Shown one piece after another: positions 6,167 through 12,269 of a stretch of 12,269 nt of DNA (positions are counted from its first letter, which is position 1; every line of letters starts with the position of its first letter). A program made the translations under genes and the position numbers. This DNA is from RGIG1995 sp045126815 (lineage in GTDB: Bacteria > Bacillota > Clostridia > Oscillospirales > CAG-272): contig JBGVPD010000004.1 in the NCBI GenBank assembly GCA_045126815.1, positions 1 to 12,269 of the forward strand, written 5' to 3'. Below the pieces are notes generated by a model. That model did not search any database and was not told where the DNA came from. It saw nothing but the letters and a program-made list of their open reading frames with translations.

Positions 6167-6829
6167 ATGGCAAAGCTAATAGCTATCGACGGGCTTGACG
6201 GCTCGGGCAAAGAAACACAAAGCAAACGCCTTGCAAAATATCTTACCGAAAAGGGAAAAAAAGTAAGACTGTTGTCTTTCCCGACGTATGACGGTAAGGG
6301 TTCTACGTTTGTTGATATGTATTTAAAAGGCGAACTCGGAAAAAATCCCGAAGATACGAACGCATACGCCGCATCCGTTTTTTTCGCGATGGACAGATAT
6401 TACAGCTTTAAAACGGATTGGTCAAAGGACTACTATGACGATAACACCTATATTATCGCCAACCGTTACACGTCCGCAAACGCCGTTCACCAGCTTTCAA
6501 AATTACCTAAAGATACTTGGGATGATTTTTTAAGTTGGCTGTGGGAATTTGAATTTAAAAAAATTGGACTTCCCTCTCCCGACAGAGTCGTTTATCTTGA
6601 AATGAAACCTCAAGTGTCAATGAACCTTATAAACAGCCGTTCGGAACAAACGGGCAGAGTTAAAGATATACACGAAGCTGACAGCAACCACCTAACAAAC
6701 AGTTATGCTGCCGCTTTATACTCAAGCGAAAAATTAGGCTGGGATATGATCCACTGCTGTGACGAAAACGGAACGTTGCGAAGCATCGGAGAAATATTTG
6801 AAGATATCGTAAAAGTTCTTGATCTATAA
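6167..6829 (+). CDS. tmk: Thymidylate kinase-like (dTMP/deoxynucleoside kinase) protein
   Basis: A 220-residue cytoplasmic P-loop kinase, expected to phosphorylate dTMP to dTDP in dTTP synthesis. It begins MAKLIAIDGLDGSGKETQSK, giving a P-loop around residues 9-17 (Lys15). Other family features are LLSFPTYDG with a following KGEL segment (substrate region), FFAMDRYYSF, ANRYTSANAVHQ (98-109), a VVYLEMKP strand and a LID-like SRSEQTGRVKDIHE. Two positions differ from classical TMKs: Glu16 replaces the usual Ser/Thr after the P-loop Lys, and Asn99-Arg100 stands where Asp-Arg is usual. I recall similar variants in clostridial proteins annotated as thymidylate kinase. CAGGAGA supports ATG 6167; an in-frame TTG at 6149 overlaps that site and is rejected. 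It lies 31 bases after ftsK. Confidence 0.85.
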   Translation: MAKLIAIDGLDGSGKETQSKRLAKYLTEKGKKVRLLSFPTYDGKGSTFVDMYLKGELGKNPEDTNAYAASVFFAMDRYYSFKTDWSKDYYDDNTYIIANRYTSANAVHQLSKLPKDTWDDFLSWLWEFEFKKIGLPSPDRVVYLEMKPQVSMNLINSRSEQTGRVKDIHEADSNHLTNSYAAALYSSEKLGWDMIHCCDENGTLRSIGEIFEDIVKVLDL

Positions 6830-6855
6830 AATATTTCTCTCATTGGAGGTTTAAT

Positions 6856-7395
6856 ATGGTATACGTTTTTTTGGCAAACGGTTTTGAAGAAATTGAAGCT
6901 CTCACCCCTATTGATATGCTTAAAAGGGCGGGTATTGACGTTACGTCAGTCTCGATAAATGATACCGTTGAGGTTGTGGGAACACATAATATAAAAGTAT
7001 TGGCAGATGCCACCATCGACAGTATAAATATTGAAAACATTGATGCTGTGGTGCTCCCCGGAGGATTACCCGGCGCTGACAATCTCAGAATGAACAAGAA
7101 GGTTAACGAATTTATAGACGAAGCCACTAGACAAAATAAATATATATGCGCTATCTGCGCATCTCCCAGAACGTTGGGCGAAAAAGGACTTCTGGTTGGC
7201 AAAAAAGCAACCTGTTTCCCCGGATTTGAAAAATATCTAAAGGGCGCTGTAACCGTAGACGAGGGTTGTGTACGCGACGGAAATATTATAACCGCAAAAA
7301 GTATGGGCAAATCTATTGAATTTGCAAAAGAAATAATTGCCGCATTAAAAGATAAAGATACTTCCGAAAAGATCGTGCAATCCATTTTTGCATAA
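6856..7395 (+). CDS. DJ-1/PfpI family protein (YajL/DJ-1 type)
   Basis: A 179-residue cytoplasmic protein of the DJ-1 superfamily, whose members are described as glyoxalase III/deglycase-like or redox-protective chaperones. It has the expected N-terminal GFEEIEALTPIDMLKRAG, where Glu14 aligns with human DJ-1 Glu18. VVLPGGLPGADNL follows, then the nucleophile elbow AICASPRTLG with Cys101 as the reactive cysteine (matching DJ-1 Cys106). The usual motif is AICAAP or AICAGP; here it is AICASP, and a second Cys98 lies three residues before. Length fits the DJ-1/YajL group rather than the longer PfpI types. Start ATG 6856 has a clear TTGGAGGT. It lies 26 bases after the kinase gene and 26 before the folate gene. 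The physiological substrate cannot be read from sequence. Confidence 0.92.
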   Translation: MVYVFLANGFEEIEALTPIDMLKRAGIDVTSVSINDTVEVVGTHNIKVLADATIDSINIENIDAVVLPGGLPGADNLRMNKKVNEFIDEATRQNKYICAICASPRTLGEKGLLVGKKATCFPGFEKYLKGAVTVDEGCVRDGNIITAKSMGKSIEFAKEIIAALKDKDTSEKIVQSIFA

Positions 7396-7421
7396 CAAAC
7401 AAAGCTAAAGATAAAAATATA

Positions 7422-8009
7422 ATGAATACTGTAAATATAAAAGAACAAAAAACGCTTTTACGAAACAAATACCGAGAAAAGAGAAAACAGTTATCCGACG
7501 GTGAAAAAAAGGCAAGAGACGAAGCTATCTGCAAAAAGTTTATTTCCCTTAACAGTTACAGATACTGCGATACCATTCTTTTGTATTCACCGTTAAAATA
7601 CGAAATTGACACCACCCTTATTGCCGAAGATGCGCTTTCAAAGGGGAAAAAAGTATGCTATCCCCGTTGTATCGAAGACAATAAAATGGTGTATCATTAT
7701 ATCAGTTCAAAAGCTGATTTTATATTAGGCAAATACAATATAATCGAACCCCTTTCTCATCTACCCGTATATAGTGGCGAAAACTGTCACCCAATATGCG
7801 TTCTCCCTGCCATTATATATGACAAAAGGGGGTACAGACTGGGTTACGGAAAGGGTTATTACGACAGATTTTTATCAAATTTCAAAGGAATAAAAGCAGG
7901 TCTTATTTATTCCGATTTTGTTGTTGAAAATATCCCTAACGGCAAATTTGACTTAAGATCAGATATTATTGTTACAGAAAAAGGAGTGATATCATTTGCA
8001 AAGAATTAA
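7422..8009 (+). CDS. 5-formyltetrahydrofolate cyclo-ligase
   Basis: A 195-residue cytoplasmic enzyme (5,10-methenyltetrahydrofolate synthetase; YgfA/YqgN/FTHFS-cyclo-ligase family) that uses ATP to convert 5-formyl-THF into 5,10-methenyl-THF, returning the storage or inhibitory form to the one-carbon pool. The diagnostic ATP/Mg site RLGYGKGYYDRFL is at residues 139-151, followed by GIKAGLIYSDFVVENIPNG. The N-terminal KNTLR-like basic helix (LLRNKYREKRKQLSD) fits the family, and the length is typical. The ribosome binding site before ATG 7422 is weak (AAAGATA), suggesting translation partly coupled to the preceding DJ-1 gene. Its last 14 bases overlap the CPBP gene. One-carbon folate supply is a natural partner for the thymidylate kinase two genes upstream. 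Confidence 0.94.
   Translation: MNTVNIKEQKTLLRNKYREKRKQLSDGEKKARDEAICKKFISLNSYRYCDTILLYSPLKYEIDTTLIAEDALSKGKKVCYPRCIEDNKMVYHYISSKADFILGKYNIIEPLSHLPVYSGENCHPICVLPAIIYDKRGYRLGYGKGYYDRFLSNFKGIKAGLIYSDFVVENIPNGKFDLRSDIIVTEKGVISFAKN
7981..7998 (+). promoter_or_regulatory. Ribosome binding site fixing the TTG start of the CPBP gene
   Basis: AAGGAGTG at 7981-7988, inside the coding end of the folate gene, sits 7-9 bases before TTG 7996-7998. No ATG occurs at suitable spacing, so this site decides the unusual TTG start and places the start codon before the upstream stop, implying translational coupling. Confidence 0.7.
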
Positions 8010-8910
8010 AAGTACGTTTTCAGCGCCGTTACTTGTGCTTGTAATATATGCGCTTTTGGTATCGTCAAGGTACATAAAATTCGATTCACTCCAAACAAAA
8101 GATAACGTATATCTTTCAATGATCGTTTTACAGCTTTTGATCTTTATTCTGCCCGGTATCTTTTATTCAAAATTAAGGGGCTCGGGCAACTCAAAAGACA
8201 TAAGACTAAAAAAACTTACCGCTCATAAAGCTTGGTTTGTCGTTTCATGTTTCGGTGTGCTTATATTCGGCAGTACATTGATCAACACAGGAGTATTTTA
8301 TATTTTCGGCAGCGGTTCACAGTATTCTCTCTATAACACATTTTCTCCGATAGGCGGCTCTTCTTGGACTAACCTGGTTTATATTGTAATAACTTTCGCA
8401 ATATTACCCGCCATTACCGAGGAATATATATTCAGAGGTATTTTACTTCACGAGTACAGAAATCACGGAATCACAACGGCAATCGTTCTCTCAAGTATGA
8501 TGTTTGCCATGCTCCATTTTAATCTGCACCAGCTTCCCGTTTATTTTTTCTGCGGAGTGGTCGCAGCATATTCGGTATACATAACAAAATCTCTCTTGGC
8601 ATCAATCCTTTTGCATTTTCTCAACAATATGTATGCCATATTCTTTGAATCTATATTATGGGACGTTATAAAAGCGCCAAACAGTTTAATTTTCTTTTTG
8701 TTCGTTATTGTGACACTTTTTATAGTATTTCTTGTGTTATCATTTAACGGAGCAGAAAATATATTATACGTATCAGCAATAAAGGGTGAAGAATCTCCCC
8801 CCGAGGCACAAAAAAGAGAGGGCGGTATAAAGCTTTTATTTGAAGCTCTCGTTTCTCCCAGCTTCTTAGCTTGTATAGTATTGTATCTGATAGTTACCCT
8901 CGTATTATAA
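7996..8910 (+). CDS. CPBP-family intramembrane glutamic/metallo endopeptidase
   Basis: A 304-residue polytopic membrane protein (about eight hydrophobic segments) of the CPBP/Abi family, related to the CAAX protease Rce1. All three active-site motifs are seen: EEYIFRG (Glu142-Glu143, Arg147), FAMLH (Phe170-His174) and HFLNN (His207, Asn211). They lie in consecutive hydrophobic stretches, so the protein is probably catalytically competent. Bacterial members have been linked to bacteriocin self-immunity, peptide maturation and signalling, but no peptide or bacteriocin gene is nearby, so substrate and role are unknown. The start is TTG with a strong AAGGAGTG site, overlapping the folate gene by 14 bases. 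It lies 41 bases before mltG. Confidence 0.9.
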   Translation: MQRIKSTFSAPLLVLVIYALLVSSRYIKFDSLQTKDNVYLSMIVLQLLIFILPGIFYSKLRGSGNSKDIRLKKLTAHKAWFVVSCFGVLIFGSTLINTGVFYIFGSGSQYSLYNTFSPIGGSSWTNLVYIVITFAILPAITEEYIFRGILLHEYRNHGITTAIVLSSMMFAMLHFNLHQLPVYFFCGVVAAYSVYITKSLLASILLHFLNNMYAIFFESILWDVIKAPNSLIFFLFVIVTLFIVFLVLSFNGAENILYVSAIKGEESPPEAQKREGGIKLLFEALVSPSFLACIVLYLIVTLVL

Positions 8911-8951
8911 AATTTATGTGATAAAAGTTCAAATAAAAAAAGGAAAGAATT

Positions 8952-10517
8952 ATGAACGAAAACGAAATCAAAAAAGACATACCAATTCCTCAAAATGAAA
9001 AACCGGAAACAGGTAATGCTCAAATGAACGTTACAAAGTCGGAAGATGTAAAAGTCTATACTGATATTGACATCTTTGATTTTGATGCGCATCGAAAGGC
9101 AAAAGCCGAAGAGGAAAAGAAAATAATCGAACAGAAAAGAACGGCTGCAGCTTCAGCTGTTAACGTAAAACCAAACGCAAACCGACAAAACGTTAATAAC
9201 ACTCCTCAAAATAAACCCACAGAGAAAAAGACTGTGTCCACTTCTCCTGCAAAGACCAGACCTCAAATAAAAGATATTTCGGGAGAAAAGGTTATATACG
9301 GTTCATCTGCGGAATTAAGAAGAAAACCTGTTACAAATAAAGAGAAAAAAACTCTCTTTGCAAAGAAAAAAGATAAACAGCCTTCTATAAAACCCGTTGA
9401 AGAAAAATACAGGGGCGCTAATCCTCTCGTTGTTCTTTCTAAATCTTTGCTTTATATTGCCCTTATCCTCGGTATTTCATGTCTTTGCGCTTATTTTGTA
9501 ATCATGGTTTCAAATGACGTTTTTGCTTTTGTTAAGCCTCCTGCGCAAATTGAAGTCGTTATACCCGAATATGCCACGATAGACGAAATTGCAGAAGAGT
9601 TACACGATAAACAAATTATAAAATACCCCAAGATTTTTGTACTTTATACTATGATACGAGGAAATGATCCCGGAAAGTACAATGCAGGTGTATACACTGT
9701 TTCTCCGACACAAAACTATGACGAGCTGTTATATACGTTTGTTCCCAAAAAATCATCGGGACTGACAGAGGTTTCGGTTACTATACCTGAAGGATACACT
9801 GTTGATGATATTATTAAGCTTCTTGTTGAAGAAAAAGGTATTGGTACTAAAGAAGGCTTTGTTGACGCTATACAGAACGGAGAATACGATTACTGGTTTG
9901 TTGAAGAACTAAAGGATCTGAACCCCAACAGAAAATACAGACTCGAGGGTTACCTGTACCCCGATACGTATTACTTCTACAAAGAATGGGAAGAAACGAA
10001 GATAATTGATAAGATCCTTGCAAACTTCTACGCTAAATTCAGTATAAAATATAAGCAAGAATGTGAAAAAGCAGGAAAGAGTGTAGACTATATTATAAAC
10101 CTTGCATCTATCGTTCAAATGGAAGCAAAGTACCCCACCGATTACTCTATGGTATCATCTGTAATCCATAATCGACTTAAGAGCGCGTACTACAATTACA
10201 GACTTGACTGCGACGCTACTATCCAGTATTTCCTTCCCGAACGTAAGGAAGACTTATCCCACGAAGATACGTTGATAGATAACCCCTATAACTCATACAA
10301 AAATTCGGGACTTCCCCCCGGCCCGATAAGTAACCCCACTTTAAAGGCTATCAGAGCGGCTCTTTATCCCGAACAGACAACTCAGCCCTACTATTTCTTT
10401 GTTTCCGATGTTGACGGACACATGCTTTACGGCAGAAACTATGCAGAACACCAGGCTAATATTGCCAAAGTTGATGCGAATGCCGCAGCCGCAAAAAAAG
10501 AATCGGGCGCAGGTTAA
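8952..10517 (+). CDS. mltG: Endolytic transglycosylase MltG (YceG-like)
   Basis: A 521-residue membrane-anchored lytic transglycosylase that cleaves nascent peptidoglycan strands near the septum or growth zone and is thought to set glycan strand length. Layout: a charged Lys/Glu/Asn-rich cytoplasmic region (1-160), one membrane helix (about 164-187), an extracytoplasmic LysM-like subdomain beginning near residue 195 (VVIPEYATIDEIAEELHDK), then the YceG catalytic domain. The catalytic Glu is Glu391 in LASIVQMEAKYP, followed by SSVIHNRL and the conserved DNPYNSYKNSGLPPGPISNP region (about 440-460). The long N-terminus is common in Bacillota homologues but its role is unknown. AAAGGAAAG supports the ATG. 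A perfect hairpin follows the stop codon. Confidence 0.95.
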   Translation: MNENEIKKDIPIPQNEKPETGNAQMNVTKSEDVKVYTDIDIFDFDAHRKAKAEEEKKIIEQKRTAAASAVNVKPNANRQNVNNTPQNKPTEKKTVSTSPAKTRPQIKDISGEKVIYGSSAELRRKPVTNKEKKTLFAKKKDKQPSIKPVEEKYRGANPLVVLSKSLLYIALILGISCLCAYFVIMVSNDVFAFVKPPAQIEVVIPEYATIDEIAEELHDKQIIKYPKIFVLYTMIRGNDPGKYNAGVYTVSPTQNYDELLYTFVPKKSSGLTEVSVTIPEGYTVDDIIKLLVEEKGIGTKEGFVDAIQNGEYDYWFVEELKDLNPNRKYRLEGYLYPDTYYFYKEWEETKIIDKILANFYAKFSIKYKQECEKAGKSVDYIINLASIVQMEAKYPTDYSMVSSVIHNRLKSAYYNYRLDCDATIQYFLPERKEDLSHEDTLIDNPYNSYKNSGLPPGPISNPTLKAIRAALYPEQTTQPYYFFVSDVDGHMLYGRNYAEHQANIAKVDANAAAAKKESGAG

Positions 10518-10535
10518 CAAAAAAGAACTCTATAC

Positions 10536-10576
10536 GTTATCCCCGCATAAGTTTTACTGCGGGGATAATCGGTTTT
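10536..10576 (+). terminator. Terminator-like hairpin after mltG
   Basis: Perfect 11-bp inverted repeat TTATCCCCGCA (10537-10547) and TGCGGGGATAA (10558-10568) around a 10-base loop, with a G-T pair possible at the base. It is followed by TCGGTTTTA, a short imperfect T-run. This could terminate partially, so transcription may fall after mltG and partly continue into the U32 gene, which has no obvious promoter of its own. Confidence 0.6.
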
Positions 10577-10587
10577 AAGGTGAATAT

Positions 10588-11823
10588 ATGAAAATTGAAC
10601 TTTTATCTCCCGCAGGAGATATGGAAAAATTAAAAAGCGCTATACTTTACGGAGCCGATGCCGTATATATGGCAGGTAACGTCTTTGGAATGAGAGCTGC
10701 GGCAACTAACTTTGATATGGAAAGCATCTACGATGCCGTAAAATATGCCCATTCTTTAGGCAAAAAGGTGTACTTAACCGTTAACACCATGCCTCACTGG
10801 TATGAATATGAAATTCTCGAAAGATATCTGGAAGAGTTGAAAGATGCTAACGTCGATGCTTTGATCGTATCTGATCTTGGCGTATTTGAAACGGTCAGAA
10901 AGATACTTCCCAAAATGCCGATACATATTTCTACTCAAGCTAACTCCGTAAGCCACGCAACATGTAACGCTTGGCATAAGATGGGCGCATCAAGAATAGT
11001 TCTTGCAAGAGAACTCACCTTTGATGAAATAAGGGAAATAAAACAAAGAATATCTCCCGAGCTTGAGCTTGAGTGTTTTATTCACGGTTCAATGTGTATA
11101 TCGTACAGCGGAAGATGCCTTATATCAGGCAATCTAAACGGCAGAGATGCAAACAGAGGCGCTTGTTCTCAGCCTTGCCGTTGGAACTATAAAATGTACG
11201 AAATAGAGGAAGAAAAACGCCCGAACGAAAGAATGCCCGTTATTGAAACAAATGACGGCACGTTTATAATGGCATCAAAAGATATGTGTATGATAGAACA
11301 CATTCCCGATCTTATGGAGTGCGGAATTGACTGCTTTAAGATCGAAGGAAGAATGAGAAGCGCTTACTATACCGCTTGTGTTACAAATGCTTACAGAATG
11401 GCTATTGACAGTTATAACAAAGATAAAAATAACTATACATTTAACCCTCTTTGGAAAAGAGAGCTTGAAAGTGTCAGCCACAGAGATTATTCAACGGGAT
11501 TTTTCTATGACAACGTTAAGAGTAATGCAAACATAACTCTTGGAAACAAGAACGTGTGTGAACAGTCATACTACGCCATAGCCGAAGGATATAATCCCGA
11601 CACAAAACTTGCATATTTCAGACAGAGAAACAAATTCAAAGTCGGAGACAAAGCTGAAATACTGTCTCCCGGAAAAGTCGGTCAGCCTTTTATTGTTGAA
11701 AAAATACTTGATGAAAAAGGTAACGAGATCGATTCTGCACCCCATCCCGGTATGTACGTATACGTCGAAGTGCCTTTTGAGGTTAAGATCGGCGACATTA
11801 TGAGAAGCTCATTTGAAGAATAA
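10588..11823 (+). CDS. trhP: U32 family protein, probable tRNA 5-hydroxyuridine synthesis protein TrhP
   Basis: A 411-residue cytoplasmic U32 protein. Although the family is named peptidase U32, characterised relatives (TrhP/YegQ, RlhA, UbiU) are iron-sulfur hydroxylation proteins; TrhP makes 5-hydroxyuridine at tRNA position 34 using prephenate-derived chemistry. The N-terminal MKIELLSPAGDMEKLKSAIL and GADAVYMAG are typical. The signature ECFIHGSMCISYSGRCLIS covers residues 162-180. Cys170, Cys177, Cys193 and Cys234 are placed as expected for [4Fe-4S] ligands; Cys197 is also nearby. GIDCFKIEGRM and a C-terminal beta-barrel-like region (about 335-411) fit the approximately 400-residue TrhP subgroup. 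AAGGTG lies before ATG 10588. It follows mltG, a neighbourhood I recall as common in Clostridia. Confidence 0.87.
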   Translation: MKIELLSPAGDMEKLKSAILYGADAVYMAGNVFGMRAAATNFDMESIYDAVKYAHSLGKKVYLTVNTMPHWYEYEILERYLEELKDANVDALIVSDLGVFETVRKILPKMPIHISTQANSVSHATCNAWHKMGASRIVLARELTFDEIREIKQRISPELELECFIHGSMCISYSGRCLISGNLNGRDANRGACSQPCRWNYKMYEIEEEKRPNERMPVIETNDGTFIMASKDMCMIEHIPDLMECGIDCFKIEGRMRSAYYTACVTNAYRMAIDSYNKDKNNYTFNPLWKRELESVSHRDYSTGFFYDNVKSNANITLGNKNVCEQSYYAIAEGYNPDTKLAYFRQRNKFKVGDKAEILSPGKVGQPFIVEKILDEKGNEIDSAPHPGMYVYVEVPFEVKIGDIMRSSFEE

Positions 11824-11845
11824 TCCCATAACATAATAATAAAAC

Positions 11846-11890
11846 AGCACTTATGATAGAAAAATTTGTTTATCATAGGTGCTTTATTTA
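11846..11890 (+). terminator. Intrinsic terminator after the U32 gene
   Basis: AGCACTTATGATA (11846-11858) pairs with TATCATAGGTGCT (11871-11883), 13 pairs including one G-T, around a 12-base loop, and runs into TTTATTTATT. It lies 22 bases after the U32 stop codon and should end the plus-strand operon. Confidence 0.88.
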
Positions 11891-11894
11891 TTCA

Positions 11895-12004
11895 GTTCGA
11901 GGAACCCCTATTACGAGAACCCCCAAACCTTACTTCGTGCGGTTCGGGGAACCCCTATTACGAGAACCCCCAAACCTTACTTCGTGCGGTTCGGGGAACC
12001 CCTA
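11895..12004. repeat. 47-bp tandem repeat, two full copies plus partial ends
   Basis: Two identical 47-base units lie at 11901-11947 and 11948-11994, each starting GGAACCCCTATTACGAG and ending TTCGTGCGGTTCGG. A third copy is truncated after about 9-10 bases (11995-12004), and a short degenerate match (GTTCGA) precedes the first. Each unit can fold: CCCC-A-AACC (11921-11929 in copy 1) pairs with GGTT-C-GGGG (11941-11949) around an 11-base loop, with one mismatch. There is no coding signal. Perfect identity between copies suggests recent duplication or active homogenisation. Confidence 0.9.
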
Positions 12005-12147
12005 CCTCGACGCCCCGTAATAACAAACGATTTTAACCAACAATATTGCATTAAAAATCACTTCCCCCCTTAACTCGTAGGGGGCGACGTCCTCGACGCC
12101 CCGTAATAATATACTTTTCACCAATAATATTGGAATAAAAATAACTT
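12005..12147. repeat. Diverged direct repeat (about 58 bp, two copies) with GC-rich palindrome
   Basis: The 19-base sequence CCTCGACGCCCCGTAATAA occurs identically at 12005-12023 and 12091-12109. In both copies similarity continues, more diverged, through an AT-rich tail (ACCAACAATATTGCATTAAAAATCACTT versus ACCAATAATATTGGAATAAAAATAACTT in outline), ending near 12063 and 12147. The second copy completes an imperfect palindrome at 12081-12102: GGGGCG with CGCCCC, plus an inner CG/CG pair after an A/A mismatch. A competing CCCCC/GGGGG pairing (12065-12069 with 12080-12084) overlaps it. It looks like an intergenic REP-like element rather than a gene. Confidence 0.8.
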
Positions 12148-12165
12148 TACTTACTTACTTTTTAT

Positions 12166-12195
12166 GTTACTTTCTTGCTGCGACAAGAAAGTAAC
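12166..12195. repeat. Perfect 12-bp inverted repeat (dispersed hairpin element)
   Basis: GTTACTTTCTTG (12166-12177) and CAAGAAAGTAAC (12184-12195) are exact reverse complements around the loop CTGCGA, followed by CAAAGAAGTCGCC. I recognise closely similar hairpins scattered between genes in many Bacillota and other bacteria. There is no T-run directly after it, so a terminator role is not indicated. Confidence 0.85.
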
Positions 12196-12209
12196 CAAAG
12201 AAGTCGCCA

Positions 12210-12243
12210 AAAGGGCGAGGGGTTGCGATTCCCCCCGCCCTTT
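12210..12243. repeat. GC-rich inverted repeat at the right edge
   Basis: AAAGGGCG-A-GGGG (12210-12222) pairs with CCCC-C-CGCCCTTT (12231-12243) around an 8-base loop: 15 of 16 half-positions cannot be claimed, but 12 of 13 pairs are Watson-Crick with a single A/C mismatch. It follows the 12-bp hairpin by 14 bases and probably belongs to the same dispersed element, which continues towards or past the window end. No protein-coding signal is seen in 12148-12269. Confidence 0.75.
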
Positions 12244-12269
12244 GATCCCCACCCCCTAAACGCTTTGTT

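Noticed and set aside
7422..8910. Abortive-infection or bacteriocin immunity system based on the CPBP (Abi) protein
   Set aside because: The neighbours are housekeeping genes; no toxin, bacteriocin precursor, nuclease or phage-related gene is present, so a defence role has no support.
11879..12073. Small open frame running through the right-end repeats
   Set aside because: Its protein simply translates the 47-bp repeat, it starts inside the terminator stem and lacks a ribosome binding site.
11895..12147. CRISPR array
   Set aside because: The 47-bp units abut without unique spacers and there are only two full copies; the 19-bp pair is a diverged element. No cas gene is present.

Overview
The window looks like chromosomal DNA from an AT-rich member of the Bacillota, most likely class Clostridia. 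The evidence is the type of gene families present (SpoIIIE/FtsK translocase, clostridial-type thymidylate kinase, MltG with a long cytoplasmic N-terminus, U32 tRNA-modification protein, DUF6809-like protein), strong AGGAGG-type ribosome binding sites, and an L10 leader with an intrinsic attenuator ahead of rplJ. I cannot name the genus.

Layout. Positions 1-358 hold two small minus-strand genes of the kind found on clostridial mobile or accessory DNA. A minus-strand intrinsic terminator (about 435-489) separates them from a tRNA-Ser(GGA) gene (560-651). Next come rplL and rplJ on the minus strand, expressed from their own promoter through a ribosomal-protein L10 autoregulatory leader. Immediately upstream on the same strand is a pair of half-size TauE/SafE-type membrane transporter genes. 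At about 2610-2717 transcription diverges. The plus strand then carries a tightly packed, co-directional run: uppP, ftsK/spoIIIE, a thymidylate-kinase-like gene, a DJ-1/PfpI gene, 5-formyltetrahydrofolate cyclo-ligase, a CPBP membrane protease and mltG. After a perfect hairpin comes a U32 tRNA hydroxylation gene (trhP type), closed by a good intrinsic terminator. The last 380 bases are non-coding and packed with repeats: a 47-bp tandem repeat, a diverged direct repeat with a GC-rich palindrome, and two strong hairpins.

How the genes fit together. The plus-strand run mixes cell-envelope and division functions (UppP recycles the lipid carrier for peptidoglycan, FtsK/SpoIIIE pumps DNA through the septum, MltG trims nascent glycan strands) with nucleotide and folate metabolism (dTMP kinase, 5-formyl-THF cyclo-ligase). 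The spacing suggests one growth-linked operon. Most of the window is ordinary core genome. I see no convincing new defence, toxin or mobile system. The points most worth checking are the repeat cluster at the right end, the stand-alone rplJ-rplL unit, the split TauE pair, the altered active-site motifs of the thymidylate-kinase-like protein, and a possible integration boundary beside tRNA-Ser.
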